From Flavobacteriaceae bacterium (lineage in GTDB: Bacteria; Bacteroidota; Bacteroidia; Flavobacteriales; Flavobacteriaceae), in the NCBI GenBank assembly GCA_014238425.1, contig JABABD010000020.1, forward strand, positions 81,536 through 145,535: a stretch of 64,000 nucleotides of DNA. The letters are read 5' to 3'. Every line of letters starts with the position of its first letter. The stretch's first letter is position 1. Positions 15,955-25,704 of the stretch are shown here, in pieces. Made by a program: the position numbers and the translations under genes. The notes beneath the pieces are model-generated. The model saw only the letters and a list, made by a program, of their open reading frames with translations, was not told where the DNA came from and ran no database searches.

Positions 15955-16959
15955 ATGATGGAAGATACAAGTACAATAGATATTAAGGCTATTAACGAAG
16001 CTATTGAAAAAGAAAGTGCTTTCGTAGACCTACTTACTTTAGAAATGAATAAAGTAATCGTTGGGCAGAAGCATATGATAGAACGTTTGTTGATTGGCTT
16101 ACTTGGTCAAGGACACATCTTATTAGAAGGTGTTCCTGGACTGGCAAAGACATTGGCGATTAATACACTAGCGCAAGCTGTTGATGGTAGTTTTAGTAGA
16201 ATTCAGTTTACTCCAGATCTTCTGCCAGCTGATGTTACTGGTACATTGATCTACAATATGAAGCAGAATGATTTCACCATAAAGAAAGGACCCATTTTTG
16301 CCAATTTTGTATTAGCTGATGAGATCAACAGGGCACCGGCAAAAGTACAATCAGCATTGTTAGAAGCGATGCAGGAAAAACAAGTGACCATTGGTGACGA
16401 AACTTTTGTGCTTGACAGACCATTTTTAGTTATGGCCACGCAAAATCCAGTAGAACAAGAAGGAACATATCCATTGCCTGAAGCACAGGTTGACCGTTTT
16501 ATGTTAAAAACAGTTATCGATTATCCTAAAATGGATGAGGAACAACAAATTGTTCGCGCTAATTTAAAAGGCGCTTTCGAAAAAGTAAATCCTGTTGTTT
16601 CCGTAAAACAGATTCTTGATGCTCAAAAAGCGGTAAGAACCGTTTATATGGATGAGAAAATTGAAAAATATATACTCGATATTGTATTCGCAACACGATA
16701 TCCTGAAAAATATAAATTATCTGAGCTTAAGCCTTTAATTTCTTTTGGAGCTTCACCTCGTGGAAGTATCAATTTAGCTACAGCTGCAAAATGCTTCGCT
16801 TTTATTAAAAGAAGAGGCTATGTGATTCCGGAAGATGTTCGCGCTGTTGTTCATGATGTGCTACGTCATAGAATAGGTATTACTTACGAAGCTGAAGCTG
16901 AGAATGTAACGTCTGAAGATATCATCAATAAAATTGTCAACGAGATTGAAGTGCCATAG
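15955..16959 (+). CDS. MoxR family AAA+ ATPase
   Basis: The 334-residue protein has a Walker A variant GVPGLAKTL (residues 59-67), the Walker B region VLADEINRAPAKVQ, the sensor MATQNPVEQEGTYPLPEAQVDRF and a C-terminal lid. All are standard for MoxR chaperone-like ATPases. MoxR proteins act with von Willebrand factor A proteins to assemble or activate envelope targets, and this gene heads an operon of three VWA-type proteins. It opens the bat operon, followed after 47 bases by the DUF58 gene. The product should be cytosolic. Confidence 0.93.
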   Translation: MMEDTSTIDIKAINEAIEKESAFVDLLTLEMNKVIVGQKHMIERLLIGLLGQGHILLEGVPGLAKTLAINTLAQAVDGSFSRIQFTPDLLPADVTGTLIYNMKQNDFTIKKGPIFANFVLADEINRAPAKVQSALLEAMQEKQVTIGDETFVLDRPFLVMATQNPVEQEGTYPLPEAQVDRFMLKTVIDYPKMDEEQQIVRANLKGAFEKVNPVVSVKQILDAQKAVRTVYMDEKIEKYILDIVFATRYPEKYKLSELKPLISFGASPRGSINLATAAKCFAFIKRRGYVIPEDVRAVVHDVLRHRIGITYEAEAENVTSEDIINKIVNEIEVP

Positions 16960-17006
16960 TAGTTATTCAGAAGTTAACTGAATATTGATTATTGTCGACT
17001 GAACAA

Positions 17007-17873
17007 ATGGATACTAAAGAACTACTAAAGAAAGTACGTAAAATCGAGATTAAGACACGCCGTTTGTCTGATCACATATTTGGAGGTGAATATCATTCCA
17101 CCTTCAAAGGGCGTGGTATGACATTTAGTGAAGTTCGTCAATACCAATACGGAGATGACGTAAGAAATATTGATTGGAATGTCACTGCGCGTTATAATGA
17201 GCCCTATATAAAAGTCTTTGAAGAAGAACGTGAGCTTATTATGATGCTTGTTGTGGATATATCTGGATCTGAATTATTCGGTACACAAGAACAATTTAAA
17301 AATGAAATCGTGACTGAAATTGCTGCAACATTAGCTTTTTCTGCCACTCAAAATAATGACAAAATCGGCTTGATTTTGTTCTCTGATGAAGTAGAATTAT
17401 ATGTACCACCTAAAAAAGGACGTTCACATGTATTACGTATTATACGAGAGTTAATTGAATACAAACCCAAAAGCAAGCAAACTAATATTGCAGAAGCATT
17501 GAAGTTCCTTTCCAATGTGATGAAGAAAAAAACAATTGTGTTTTTGCTATCCGATTTTATTGCTGATAACTATGAGCGTACATTAAAAATCGTTTCCAAT
17601 AAACATGATGTTACGGGCATTAGAGTTTATGATAGGCGCGAGGAAGATATCCCAAATCTAGGAATGGTTCAAATGGAAGATGAAGAGACTGGCGAATCTA
17701 TATTGGTAAATACTAACTCTAAGAAAGTAAGGATGAATTATGGCAGATTCTATCGTGAAAAAGTAGATTTCTTCAAAGATAGTTTCAATAAATCTGGTGC
17801 TGGTACTATTAATTGTCGTGTTGATGAAAGTTACGTGAAAAAGCTATTAGGGTATTTTAAACGAAGAGGATAA
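17007..17873 (+). CDS. DUF58 domain protein (VWA-like, bat operon)
   Basis: The 288-residue cytosolic protein has the DUF58 signature GRGMTFSEVRQYQYGDDVRN and IDWNVTARYNEPYIK, followed by a VWA fold with DISGSELFG as the MIDAS motif and LSDFIADNYE later. The ATG at 17007 is preferred to an in-frame TTG at 16992. DUF58 proteins are the usual partners of MoxR ATPases. It is followed after 4 bases by a two-span membrane protein of the same operon. Confidence 0.9.
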   Translation: MDTKELLKKVRKIEIKTRRLSDHIFGGEYHSTFKGRGMTFSEVRQYQYGDDVRNIDWNVTARYNEPYIKVFEEERELIMMLVVDISGSELFGTQEQFKNEIVTEIAATLAFSATQNNDKIGLILFSDEVELYVPPKKGRSHVLRIIRELIEYKPKSKQTNIAEALKFLSNVMKKKTIVFLLSDFIADNYERTLKIVSNKHDVTGIRVYDRREEDIPNLGMVQMEDEETGESILVNTNSKKVRMNYGRFYREKVDFFKDSFNKSGAGTINCRVDESYVKKLLGYFKRRG

Positions 17874-17877
17874 AGAA

Positions 17878-19542
17878 ATGATGAATTACGAACTACGAAC
17901 TAAAAGATTAAATACTGCAAGCTCCACGTTTTGGGCGTCAGTTGTCTTTTGTTTATTTTCTGTTATCTCTGAGGCCCAAGTGACATCATCGATTGACTCT
18001 ACCACCATAAAAATTGGAGAGCAAATAACGTATCGTATTGAAGTAGATACCGATACTACAGATTTAGTGGTTTTTCCTGAAGGGCAAACATTCGCTCCTC
18101 TAGAAATGATTGAATCTTATCCGCTAGACACTACTAAAAACAATGCTAAATACAATCTCATAAAACGTTATGGGTTAACGCAGTTTGACTCTGGTGCATA
18201 TACCATTCCGCGACAGAAAATAATTGTTGGGGGCAAAACATTCTTTACAGATTCTCTCAAAGTAGAAGTAAATAACGTCTTAATAGATACTACTAAACAA
18301 GGCCTTTATGACATTAAACCATTAATTGAGGTTGATAGATCTGCTGGCAATTGGTGGAAATATTTGCTATATACCTTATTGTTCTTAGCGTTAGTTGGTG
18401 GTCTTTTATATTGGTTTATTTGGAGGAAAAAACCGCTCACCCAAGAAGAAAAAATAGCGCTGTTGTCGCCTTATGAGCGAGCTAAATTATCGCTCCAAAA
18501 ATTAGACGATGCTGATTATTTAAAGAACGAACAACTTAAAGATTATTATTCTGAATTAACTGGTATTATACGGAAATATCTTGATGAAAAGGTATATGAT
18601 CATTCGCTTGAGAGTACAACTGACGAGCTTGTTAATAGATTGAAGCTTTTAAAGGATGGCAATCAAATTGATCTTAAAGAAGATGATATCCATAATATTG
18701 AAACCATTTTAAAACGAGCCGATTTAGTGAAATTCGCTAAATCCAAACCAGATATTGCGCTTGCCGAAATCGATAGAAAAACAATCGATTTAGAAATAGA
18801 TCAAGTAAAAGAAGCATTACCAGAACCTACAGAAGAAGAAAAATTACGTGATCAGCAATATAGAGAAGAACAAGAAAGAAAGAAAAAACGTCGTAAAATA
18901 ATAATTACATCTGTTATAGCAGCGTTTGTAATCTTGGGGTCTTTAGGAGGACTCACGGCCTATTATGGTTTCAATACATTAAAAGACAATATATTAGGTC
19001 ACCCAAGCAAAGAGCTGTTAGAAGGTGAGTGGGTAAGAAGCGAGTATGGAGCACCAGGCATCACCGTGTCTACACCTAAGGTTTTAAAGCGCTTTGAATT
19101 ACCACTGCCTGATGAGGTTAAAAAACAAATAAATAGCACGACGTTTGCTTACGGTAGTTTGCTAGAAGATTTTAATATTATGGTCAATAGTGCCGTATAT
19201 AAACAACAAGATTCTGTTGATGTTAAAAGTGTTTTAGAGGGCGCCATCAAGAATTTTGAAGCTCAAGGCGTTCAAAATTTAGTTGTACAAAATGACAAGT
19301 TTGTAACTCCAAATGGAGCCGAAGGATTAAAAACATACGGAAGTGGTGAATTTCCTATTCCTGGAACAGATAAATTCAGTTTAGGGAATTATACTATGCT
19401 CCATTTTACAGGAGGTAATGTATTACAACAAGCCATTGTGACTTGGAGAGATGGTGATGATTATGGCAAAGAAATGGCAGACAGAATTATTAATTCTGTT
19501 GAAGTCAAAAAAGAAGAGAAAGAAGAAGAAGAAAAAAGCTAA
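17878..19542 (+). CDS. BatD-like two-span membrane protein of the bat operon
   Basis: The 554-residue protein begins with a signal-like segment ending in EAQVTSS, then a beta-rich extracytoplasmic domain (about 40-150; IGEQITYRIEV resembles BatD repeats). A membrane span lies at about 160-180, a long charged helical cytoplasmic part follows (about 190-340, ending in a Glu/Arg/Lys-rich stretch), and a second span lies near 343-365. A C-terminal domain of about 190 residues completes it. I do not recognise a named family for the last part. Its position between DUF58 and batA, with start/stop overlap to batA, ties it to the same envelope system. Confidence 0.75.
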   Translation: MMNYELRTKRLNTASSTFWASVVFCLFSVISEAQVTSSIDSTTIKIGEQITYRIEVDTDTTDLVVFPEGQTFAPLEMIESYPLDTTKNNAKYNLIKRYGLTQFDSGAYTIPRQKIIVGGKTFFTDSLKVEVNNVLIDTTKQGLYDIKPLIEVDRSAGNWWKYLLYTLLFLALVGGLLYWFIWRKKPLTQEEKIALLSPYERAKLSLQKLDDADYLKNEQLKDYYSELTGIIRKYLDEKVYDHSLESTTDELVNRLKLLKDGNQIDLKEDDIHNIETILKRADLVKFAKSKPDIALAEIDRKTIDLEIDQVKEALPEPTEEEKLRDQQYREEQERKKKRRKIIITSVIAAFVILGSLGGLTAYYGFNTLKDNILGHPSKELLEGEWVRSEYGAPGITVSTPKVLKRFELPLPDEVKKQINSTTFAYGSLLEDFNIMVNSAVYKQQDSVDVKSVLEGAIKNFEAQGVQNLVVQNDKFVTPNGAEGLKTYGSGEFPIPGTDKFSLGNYTMLHFTGGNVLQQAIVTWRDGDDYGKEMADRIINSVEVKKEEKEEEEKS

Positions 19543-20546
19543 TGTTCGAGAATTTTGAATTTGTAAATCCTGGATTATTTTGGTTGCTATTAGCACTTCC
19601 ATTAGCTTTGCTATGGTATATTTTTAAAAGAAAAAAAGAAACAGCTGAACTTAAAATTTCAAGTTTAAAAGGCTTTAAAGCAACCCCTTCTTTTTTACCC
19701 AAACTTAAACCTTTGCTCTTTATCTTAAGGTTACTAACGTTGGCATTATTGATTGTTGCCATGGCGCGACCACGCACTGTTGATGTATCTACCAAAACAA
19801 AAACGACCAAAGGCATAGATATCGTTATGGCAATTGATGTATCAGCGAGTATGTTAGCAAGAGATCTTCAACCTAATCGTTTAGAGGCCTTAAAAAGTGT
19901 TGCCGCAGAGTTTATAAAAGGCAGGCCAAATGACCGAATTGGGTTGGTTGAATACGCTGGTGAGAGTTTTACAAAAACCCCTATTACTAGTGATAAGAAC
20001 ATTGTCTTGCGATCGCTAAACGATATAAAGTACAATACCATTATTGAAGGCGGAACAGCCATAGGAATGGGGTTAGCTACCGCAGTTAATAGATTAAAAG
20101 ACAGCAAAGCAGTAAGTAAGATCATCATCCTGTTAACGGATGGCGTAAATAACTCAGGACAAATCGATCCAAAAATTGCTAGTGATCTTGCTGTAGAATT
20201 TGGTATTAAAACATATACCATTGGTTTGGGTACAAATGGTATGGCATTATCGCCAATTGCCATTAAAAACAATGGAACATTTCAATATGGCCGTGTTCAA
20301 GTTGAAATAGACGAAAAACTTCTACGTGAAATCGCGGATGCTACAGGTGGAAAATACTTTAGAGCAACCAATAATAAAAAACTGGAAGAAATTTATAAAG
20401 AAATAGATAAGCTTGAGAAAACCGATGTTGAAGAATTTAAGTTCACACAGTATGAAGAAATGTTCAGGCCATTAGTGTGGTTAGCAGGACTTCTATTCCT
20501 GTTAGAACTATTATTGAGGTTTACGATTTTCAAGAGTTTTGTGTAA
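19542..20546 (+). CDS. batA: BatA, membrane-anchored VWA protein
   Basis: The 334-residue protein has two N-terminal membrane spans (about 9-28 and 57-76), a VWA domain with a complete MIDAS (DVSAS at 99-103, plus TDGVN for the later Asp), and a C-terminal span near 305-325. This three-span layout is that of BatA/BatB of the Bacteroides aerotolerance operon. The start codon overlaps the preceding stop by one base (TAATG), indicating translational coupling. It probably works with MoxR at the inner membrane with its VWA domain exposed. Confidence 0.92.
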   Translation: MFENFEFVNPGLFWLLLALPLALLWYIFKRKKETAELKISSLKGFKATPSFLPKLKPLLFILRLLTLALLIVAMARPRTVDVSTKTKTTKGIDIVMAIDVSASMLARDLQPNRLEALKSVAAEFIKGRPNDRIGLVEYAGESFTKTPITSDKNIVLRSLNDIKYNTIIEGGTAIGMGLATAVNRLKDSKAVSKIIILLTDGVNNSGQIDPKIASDLAVEFGIKTYTIGLGTNGMALSPIAIKNNGTFQYGRVQVEIDEKLLREIADATGGKYFRATNNKKLEEIYKEIDKLEKTDVEEFKFTQYEEMFRPLVWLAGLLFLLELLLRFTIFKSFV

Positions 20547-20547
20547 G

Positions 20548-21063
20548 ATGAAGAAAGGCATAATCATACAAGGCAGCTCCAGAAGTGAAGGAGACACTAG
20601 TAAGATTGTTGATTTACTAAGAAAGCAAACAGGTTTTGATATTGTTGACTTGAATAGAAAAAAAATAAAACACTTTGATTATAACTTTAATAATCGTGAT
20701 GATGATTTCACTGATTTATTTAAAAACATAGTCACTAATTATAAGATCATAGTTTTTGTTACGCCAATTTATTGGTACTCAATGAGTGGGTTAATGAAAG
20801 TTTTTTTCGATAGAATTTCAGATTTTTTGAAACTAGATAAAGACTATGGCAGAAAATTAAGAGGAATGAAAATGGCAAGTGTGAGTTCTAGTAATGACAA
20901 TAGGTTTTATGAAGGATTTGAAATGCCATTTAAGAATAGTGCGGATTATTTAGGCATGGAATACAAAGGGCATTTACATGCTTGGATTCTGAACGATACG
21001 ATTCCTGAAGAAGTCAAAAATAAGATCAATGAATTTGCAAGTAATAAATTAATTAACGATTAA
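20548..21063 (+). CDS. NADPH-dependent FMN reductase-like flavodoxin-fold protein
   Basis: The ATG at 20548 directly follows the batA stop; an upstream in-frame TTG would overlap batA and adds nothing. The 171-residue protein has the flavodoxin-fold phosphate loop GSSRSEGDTSKI and the isoalloxazine-side signature TPIYWYSMSGLMKVFFDR. It should be a small cytosolic flavoprotein oxidoreductase using NAD(P)H. It sits between batA and batB, which are normally adjacent, so it looks like a later addition to the operon. Spacing to batB is 28 bases. Confidence 0.88.
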   Translation: MKKGIIIQGSSRSEGDTSKIVDLLRKQTGFDIVDLNRKKIKHFDYNFNNRDDDFTDLFKNIVTNYKIIVFVTPIYWYSMSGLMKVFFDRISDFLKLDKDYGRKLRGMKMASVSSSNDNRFYEGFEMPFKNSADYLGMEYKGHLHAWILNDTIPEEVKNKINEFASNKLIND

Positions 21064-21091
21064 AAAACCCTGACATTAGCAGGAAGAAAAT

Positions 21092-22129
21092 ATGTTTCAA
21101 TTAGAAGAGAAAATATGGTTTTGGGCATTACTTATCATTCCGGTGATAGTGGTTTTCTTTGTATTACTTCAAATATGGAAACGTCATGCGCAAGGAAAAT
21201 TTGCGAATAGGAATTTACTTAAAAGATTAAGTCCTAATAGGTCGTTATTCAAATCTGTATTAAAGCTTATCGTTTGGTCGTTGGCCATTGCCTGTTTAGT
21301 TGTAGCACTTGTAAATCCAAAAGTAGGAACAACACTTGAAACAGTAAAGCGTGAAGGCGTTGATATCGTTTTTGCGGTAGATGTATCTCGAAGTATGTTG
21401 GCAGAAGATATAGCACCTAATCGTTTAGAAAAATCCAAGCAATTGGTTACACAGATCATTAACAATCTAGCCAGTGATAGAGTTGGTATCATTGCATACG
21501 CTGGTACAGCATTTCCGCAATTGCCAATAACAACTGATTACGGTTCAGCCAAAATGTTCCTTCAGAACATGAATACAGATATGTTGTCTTCTCAAGGAAC
21601 GGCAATCAACCAAGCCATACAATTGGCCAAGACCTATTATAATGATGAAGAGCAGACCAATCGGGTATTAATTATTATTTCAGATGGTGAAGATCACAGC
21701 CATGAAGCGGCAAGAGTGGCTGAAGAGGCCAGCGAAGAAGGCATTCGAATCTTTACTATTGGTGTTGGCAGTGAAAAAGGAGGTCCAATTCCTATTAAAA
21801 GAAACGGTATAGTACTTAATTATAAAAAAGACCGGCAAGGTGAAACTGTTGTCACAAAGTTAGACGAAAAGACCTTAAAAACGATTGCTGAAGAAGCCAA
21901 CGGTGTATATATTAATGGTCAGAATACTAATCGCGTAATTGAGGAAATTAGCGATATTCTCTTAAGAATGGACAAAAAAGAGTTCGAAGCCAAGCAATTT
22001 GCAGATTTCAAAGATCAATTTCAGTGGTTCTTAGGATTGGCCATATTTCTATTGTTCTTAGATGTATTCTTATTAGAGCGAAAAACTGGTTGGTTGAAAA
22101 AACTGAATTTATTCAATGAAAACCTATAG
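21092..22129 (+). CDS. batB: BatB, membrane-anchored VWA protein
   Basis: The 345-residue paralogue of BatA has a span at about 9-28, a second at 57-75, the MIDAS motif DVSRS (97-101) with ISDGEDHSHEA for the later acidic contacts, and a C-terminal span near 313-332. The conserved LPITTDY segment is shared with BatA (TPITSDK). It is placed as in other bat operons, before batC, apart from the intervening flavoprotein gene. It likely forms a membrane complex with BatA and the TPR proteins. Confidence 0.92.
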   Translation: MFQLEEKIWFWALLIIPVIVVFFVLLQIWKRHAQGKFANRNLLKRLSPNRSLFKSVLKLIVWSLAIACLVVALVNPKVGTTLETVKREGVDIVFAVDVSRSMLAEDIAPNRLEKSKQLVTQIINNLASDRVGIIAYAGTAFPQLPITTDYGSAKMFLQNMNTDMLSSQGTAINQAIQLAKTYYNDEEQTNRVLIIISDGEDHSHEAARVAEEASEEGIRIFTIGVGSEKGGPIPIKRNGIVLNYKKDRQGETVVTKLDEKTLKTIAEEANGVYINGQNTNRVIEEISDILLRMDKKEFEAKQFADFKDQFQWFLGLAIFLLFLDVFLLERKTGWLKKLNLFNENL

Positions 22130-22203
22130 TTGCATTTTATAAGTTCTTTAACTATAATGAACATTCGTGTTTTATATATTGTGAGGCTGAATTAAGCGTA
22201 AAA

Positions 22204-23037
22204 ATGAAAAAAATTGTATTCTTTATAGTATTATGTACATCACTGTTGGGTTTTTCCCAAGAGAAAGATATGGCATTACAAGAATCGAATAACCTCGTTT
22301 ACGAAGGCAATGAGTTAATTTCTGAAAACGAATTCGTTTCAGCAGAAATGGAATATCGCAAAGCGATATCAAAGAAATCTAACAACGCCGTAGCAAGTTA
22401 TGACTTAGGAAATGCTTATTACCAAAACGCCCATTTTGAAGAAGCCTTACTTCGCCATGCCGAAGCTGTTGAATTTGCAGATACCAAAGAACAAAAGCAT
22501 AAAGCTTGGCATAATATAGGGAACACCTTGATGAAGGCTGAAAAATGTCAAGAAGCCGTTGAGGCCTTTAAAAATGCGCTGCGCAATAATCCATCAGATG
22601 ATGAAACACGTTATAATTTTGGGCTAGCAAAAGAATGCGCCAAAAAGCAGCAAGAAGAAGAGGATAAGAAGAAAGACGACGAAAAGAAAGACGAAGACAA
22701 AGATAAAGAGGAGAAAGATGGTGAAGATGACAAGGAAAAAGAGAAAGACAAGAAAGAGGAAAAAGATGATCAAAAAAATAAAGATCAGCAAAATCCAGAT
22801 GAAGGTGATGATAAAAAAGATGAGAATGGTGATCCTAAAGACGAAAAGCAAGATCAAGACAAAGAAGGCAAGCCTGAAGATCAAAAACAAAAACCTCAGC
22901 AACAACCTGGAAAATTATCACCTCAGCAAATCAAGAATTTGTTAGAAGCGATGAATAATCAAGAGCAAAAAGTACAGGAGAAAATAAATGCTCAAAAGAC
23001 CAAAGGCGTAAAAATTAGAACAGATAAAGATTGGTAG
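22204..23037 (+). CDS. batC: BatC, TPR protein with long charged low-complexity tail
   Basis: The 277-residue protein has a signal peptide (ending near GFSQE), three TPR-like repeats (about 27-140; AVASYDLGNAYYQNAHFEEA and the following units), then about 85 residues made almost only of Lys, Glu, Asp and Gln, and a short conserved C-terminal helix (LSPQQIKNLLEAMNNQEQKV). This TPR plus charged linker plus end-helix layout is typical of BatC. The repeat-rich DNA at 22650-22900 creates long but meaningless frames on other strands. It is exported to the periplasm. Confidence 0.9.
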   Translation: MKKIVFFIVLCTSLLGFSQEKDMALQESNNLVYEGNELISENEFVSAEMEYRKAISKKSNNAVASYDLGNAYYQNAHFEEALLRHAEAVEFADTKEQKHKAWHNIGNTLMKAEKCQEAVEAFKNALRNNPSDDETRYNFGLAKECAKKQQEEEDKKKDDEKKDEDKDKEEKDGEDDKEKEKDKKEEKDDQKNKDQQNPDEGDDKKDENGDPKDEKQDQDKEGKPEDQKQKPQQQPGKLSPQQIKNLLEAMNNQEQKVQEKINAQKTKGVKIRTDKDW

Positions 23038-23044
23038 CTTTATA

Positions 23045-24814
23045 ATGAATCTCTTGAAAAACATATCGTTTTTATTACTCCTATTCGTTGGAACTGTTGT
23101 TTCGGCACAAGTTACCTTTGAAACCAAAGTCAGTAAAAAAACATTGGGCGTCAATGAACGCCTTCGTATTGATTTTCAAATGAACAAGGATGGCGATAAT
23201 TTTGTACCACCAAGTTTTGTCGATTTTACGGTTGTAGGTGGTCCGAGTCAATCCATTAGTAATTCTTGGGCCAATGGTAAACGGTCTTATTCCAAGATGT
23301 ACAGCTATTTTTTAGCACCAAAAAGGAAAGGAAAGTTTACAATTAAACAAGCTTCTGTAGAGATTGGAGGTGAAGTTTATAAAACATTACCAGTTACCAT
23401 CACTGTAAAAACAGCCGTCACCAAGTCTGAAGGCAGCAATAACGCAAGTTACGAAGCAACTGAAAATATCCATTTGGTTGCCGAAGTGTCTAAAAACAAC
23501 CCTTACCTCAATGAGCCATTAACCGTTGTTTATAAATTATACGTAGGATCAAATACGGGTGTCGAGAACTGGAGAGAAACCGATACGCCAAGATATAATG
23601 ATTTCTGGAGTCAGAATATCGATATCAAAGGCATAAAGATCATGAATGGTAAATATAAAGGCGAAGATTATAGATATGTAGTCCTTAGAAAAGCTGTTTT
23701 GTATCCGCAAAAAACGGGGAAGCTTGAGATTGAACCTTTAGTCTTAGATGTTACAGTAGCTGTACCAACAAAAAGACGCGATATTTTTGGCGGTCGTATG
23801 ATGTCTCAAATTCATGTGCCTGTATCTGCAGGAAAACGAACGATTAATGTAAAACCGCTTCCGGAAAATGCGCCTTCAGATTTTACCGGTGCCGTAGGTA
23901 AGTTCGATTTTAATATCACTACATCTAAAAGGCAATTAGATGCTTCAGAATCGTTACAAGCCAAGGTAGAAGTATCTGGAAAAGGGAACTTAAAATTGTT
24001 TAAACTCCCTAAGCTCACACTTCCAAGTTCCTTAGAGGTTTATGAGCCTGAGCACAATCAAAACGTAAGAACGGATCTCAGTGGTATGAGAGGTAAAATT
24101 TCTGACAGCTATACGATTATACCCCAATATAAAGGCAAATATCCAATCCCAAGTATTTCGTTTTCATATTTCGATCCAGAGGTGGGAACTTTTAAAAGAG
24201 TTACTTCAGATGAAGTCGTAATCGACGTACTTGACGGACCAGTTAATAATGCTACTGCAGATAATAACTTGAATGCTGGTGGAAACAAACAACGTGTTGT
24301 ACTTTCTACTGATCAGTTTGCATTCGTAAAAACGAACCCGAATTTAGCAGCTATTGAATCTCCAAATTTCTTTAAGTCAAAACTATTCTGGGCTTCATTA
24401 TTATCGCCATTACTATTAATTCCTCTAGCGATCGTATTCAGGAGAAAAAGAGAAGAACGATTATCTGATATTGCTGGCAATAGAGTTAGACTAGCAGATA
24501 AATTAGCTCGGAAATACCTAGGAGAAGCCAAGAAATCTTTAGGTAAGAAAGAAGCGTTCTATGAGTCTTTAGAGCGTGCTTTACATAATTACCTCAAGGC
24601 AAAACTGAATATTGAAACCAGCGATCTGAGTAAAGAAAAGATACAAGGCTTATTAACTGAGAGAAAAGTAAGCCACGATACCGTTGACGAGTTTATGAGT
24701 TTATTACAAAGCGCCGAACTTGCTCGATACACGCCGCTATCAAATGTGGAAATGCAGCAAGATTATGACAAAGCCGCAAAAACGATTTCAGCAATAGATA
24801 AACAAATCAGGTAG
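23045..24814 (+). CDS. batD: BatD, large periplasmic beta-domain protein
   Basis: The 589-residue protein has a signal peptide (ending VVSAQV), several beta-sandwich domains beginning FETKVSKKTLGVNERLRIDFQM, and the BatD features SYSKMYSYFLAPKRKGKFTI and YTIIPQYKGKYPIPSISFSYFDP. One membrane span near 445-465 is followed by a cytoplasmic helical tail of about 120 residues. BatD proteins are listed as oxygen-tolerance factors in Bacteroides. It begins 7 bases after batC and ends 4 bases before batE. Confidence 0.92.
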   Translation: MNLLKNISFLLLLFVGTVVSAQVTFETKVSKKTLGVNERLRIDFQMNKDGDNFVPPSFVDFTVVGGPSQSISNSWANGKRSYSKMYSYFLAPKRKGKFTIKQASVEIGGEVYKTLPVTITVKTAVTKSEGSNNASYEATENIHLVAEVSKNNPYLNEPLTVVYKLYVGSNTGVENWRETDTPRYNDFWSQNIDIKGIKIMNGKYKGEDYRYVVLRKAVLYPQKTGKLEIEPLVLDVTVAVPTKRRDIFGGRMMSQIHVPVSAGKRTINVKPLPENAPSDFTGAVGKFDFNITTSKRQLDASESLQAKVEVSGKGNLKLFKLPKLTLPSSLEVYEPEHNQNVRTDLSGMRGKISDSYTIIPQYKGKYPIPSISFSYFDPEVGTFKRVTSDEVVIDVLDGPVNNATADNNLNAGGNKQRVVLSTDQFAFVKTNPNLAAIESPNFFKSKLFWASLLSPLLLIPLAIVFRRKREERLSDIAGNRVRLADKLARKYLGEAKKSLGKKEAFYESLERALHNYLKAKLNIETSDLSKEKIQGLLTERKVSHDTVDEFMSLLQSAELARYTPLSNVEMQQDYDKAAKTISAIDKQIR

Positions 24815-24818
24815 TAAG

Positions 24819-25568
24819 ATGAAGAAACTGATTTACATATTAACCCTTTTGTTAAGCTTCGGAGCAATCTCTCAAAACGACATTTTGTTTAAAGAAGCAA
24901 ATGCTTTATACAACGAAGGAAAGCACTATGAAGCTATTGACAAATACGAGACTATATTAAAAAGCGGTGTTCATTCTGCCGAGTTATATTTTAATCTAGG
25001 CAATGCTAACTACAAACTTAATAATGTAGCTCCAAGCGTTTATTACTATGAAAAGGCATTGCAACTGGCACCTAAGGATAAAGAGATACAAAATAATTTA
25101 GTATTTGCTAACAACATGACCATTGATGCTATTGAAGAAGTCCCTGAAGTGGGTGTTTCTAAATTCTTCAATAAAGTGATCAATGTCTTTGGTTTTGATG
25201 GTTGGGCAAAATTGACAATTGTATTAATGCTATTGTTTGTTGGGCTATTTATTATGTATTATTTCGCCTTTGCAACACAAAGAAAACGCTTATCTTTTAT
25301 TGGAAGCATCGCCGCATTGTTCTTAATGCTTTTGTCTTTGACTTTTGCCTTCCAGAAATACAATATGGCCAAAAAAGACCAGCCAGCAATCGTATTCTCT
25401 CAAGAAGCAAAAGTAAAAAGTGAGCCTAATAATCGTAGTGCAGAAGCCTTTATACTTCATGAAGGCACAAAAGTGCAGATCCTGGACACTATTAATAACT
25501 GGAAGAGGATTAAGTTAGTAGACGGTAAGACAGGTTGGATTCCTAGTGATGATATAAAAGCTTTATAA
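24819..25568 (+). CDS. batE: BatE, TPR and SH3-type domain protein
   Basis: The 249-residue protein has an N-terminal signal, two or three TPR units (AELYFNLGNANYKLNNVAPS, YYEKALQLAPKDKEIQNNL), two membrane spans (about 128-146 and 157-175), and a C-terminal bacterial SH3-like domain (GTKVQILDTINNWKRIKLVDGKTGWIPSDDI). This is the standard BatE architecture and closes the operon. The 136 bases that follow contain no clear terminator hairpin. Confidence 0.9.
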   Translation: MKKLIYILTLLLSFGAISQNDILFKEANALYNEGKHYEAIDKYETILKSGVHSAELYFNLGNANYKLNNVAPSVYYYEKALQLAPKDKEIQNNLVFANNMTIDAIEEVPEVGVSKFFNKVINVFGFDGWAKLTIVLMLLFVGLFIMYYFAFATQRKRLSFIGSIAALFLMLLSLTFAFQKYNMAKKDQPAIVFSQEAKVKSEPNNRSAEAFILHEGTKVQILDTINNWKRIKLVDGKTGWIPSDDIKAL

Positions 25569-25704
25569 TAAAACCATTGTTACATTCTTAAAATATTACT
25601 CAAAGCCAAACAGTAGATTTTGGGATTCTTATACAGAAGTATAAAAACATCATTGATATATTATGAATATAAACTAATTATTCATGGTAGATAAGGTAGC
25701 TGTT

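Noticed and set aside
22624..22945. Overlapping frames on both strands within batC
   Set aside because: They come from the low-complexity, purine-rich DNA of the charged tail and have biased, meaningless composition.
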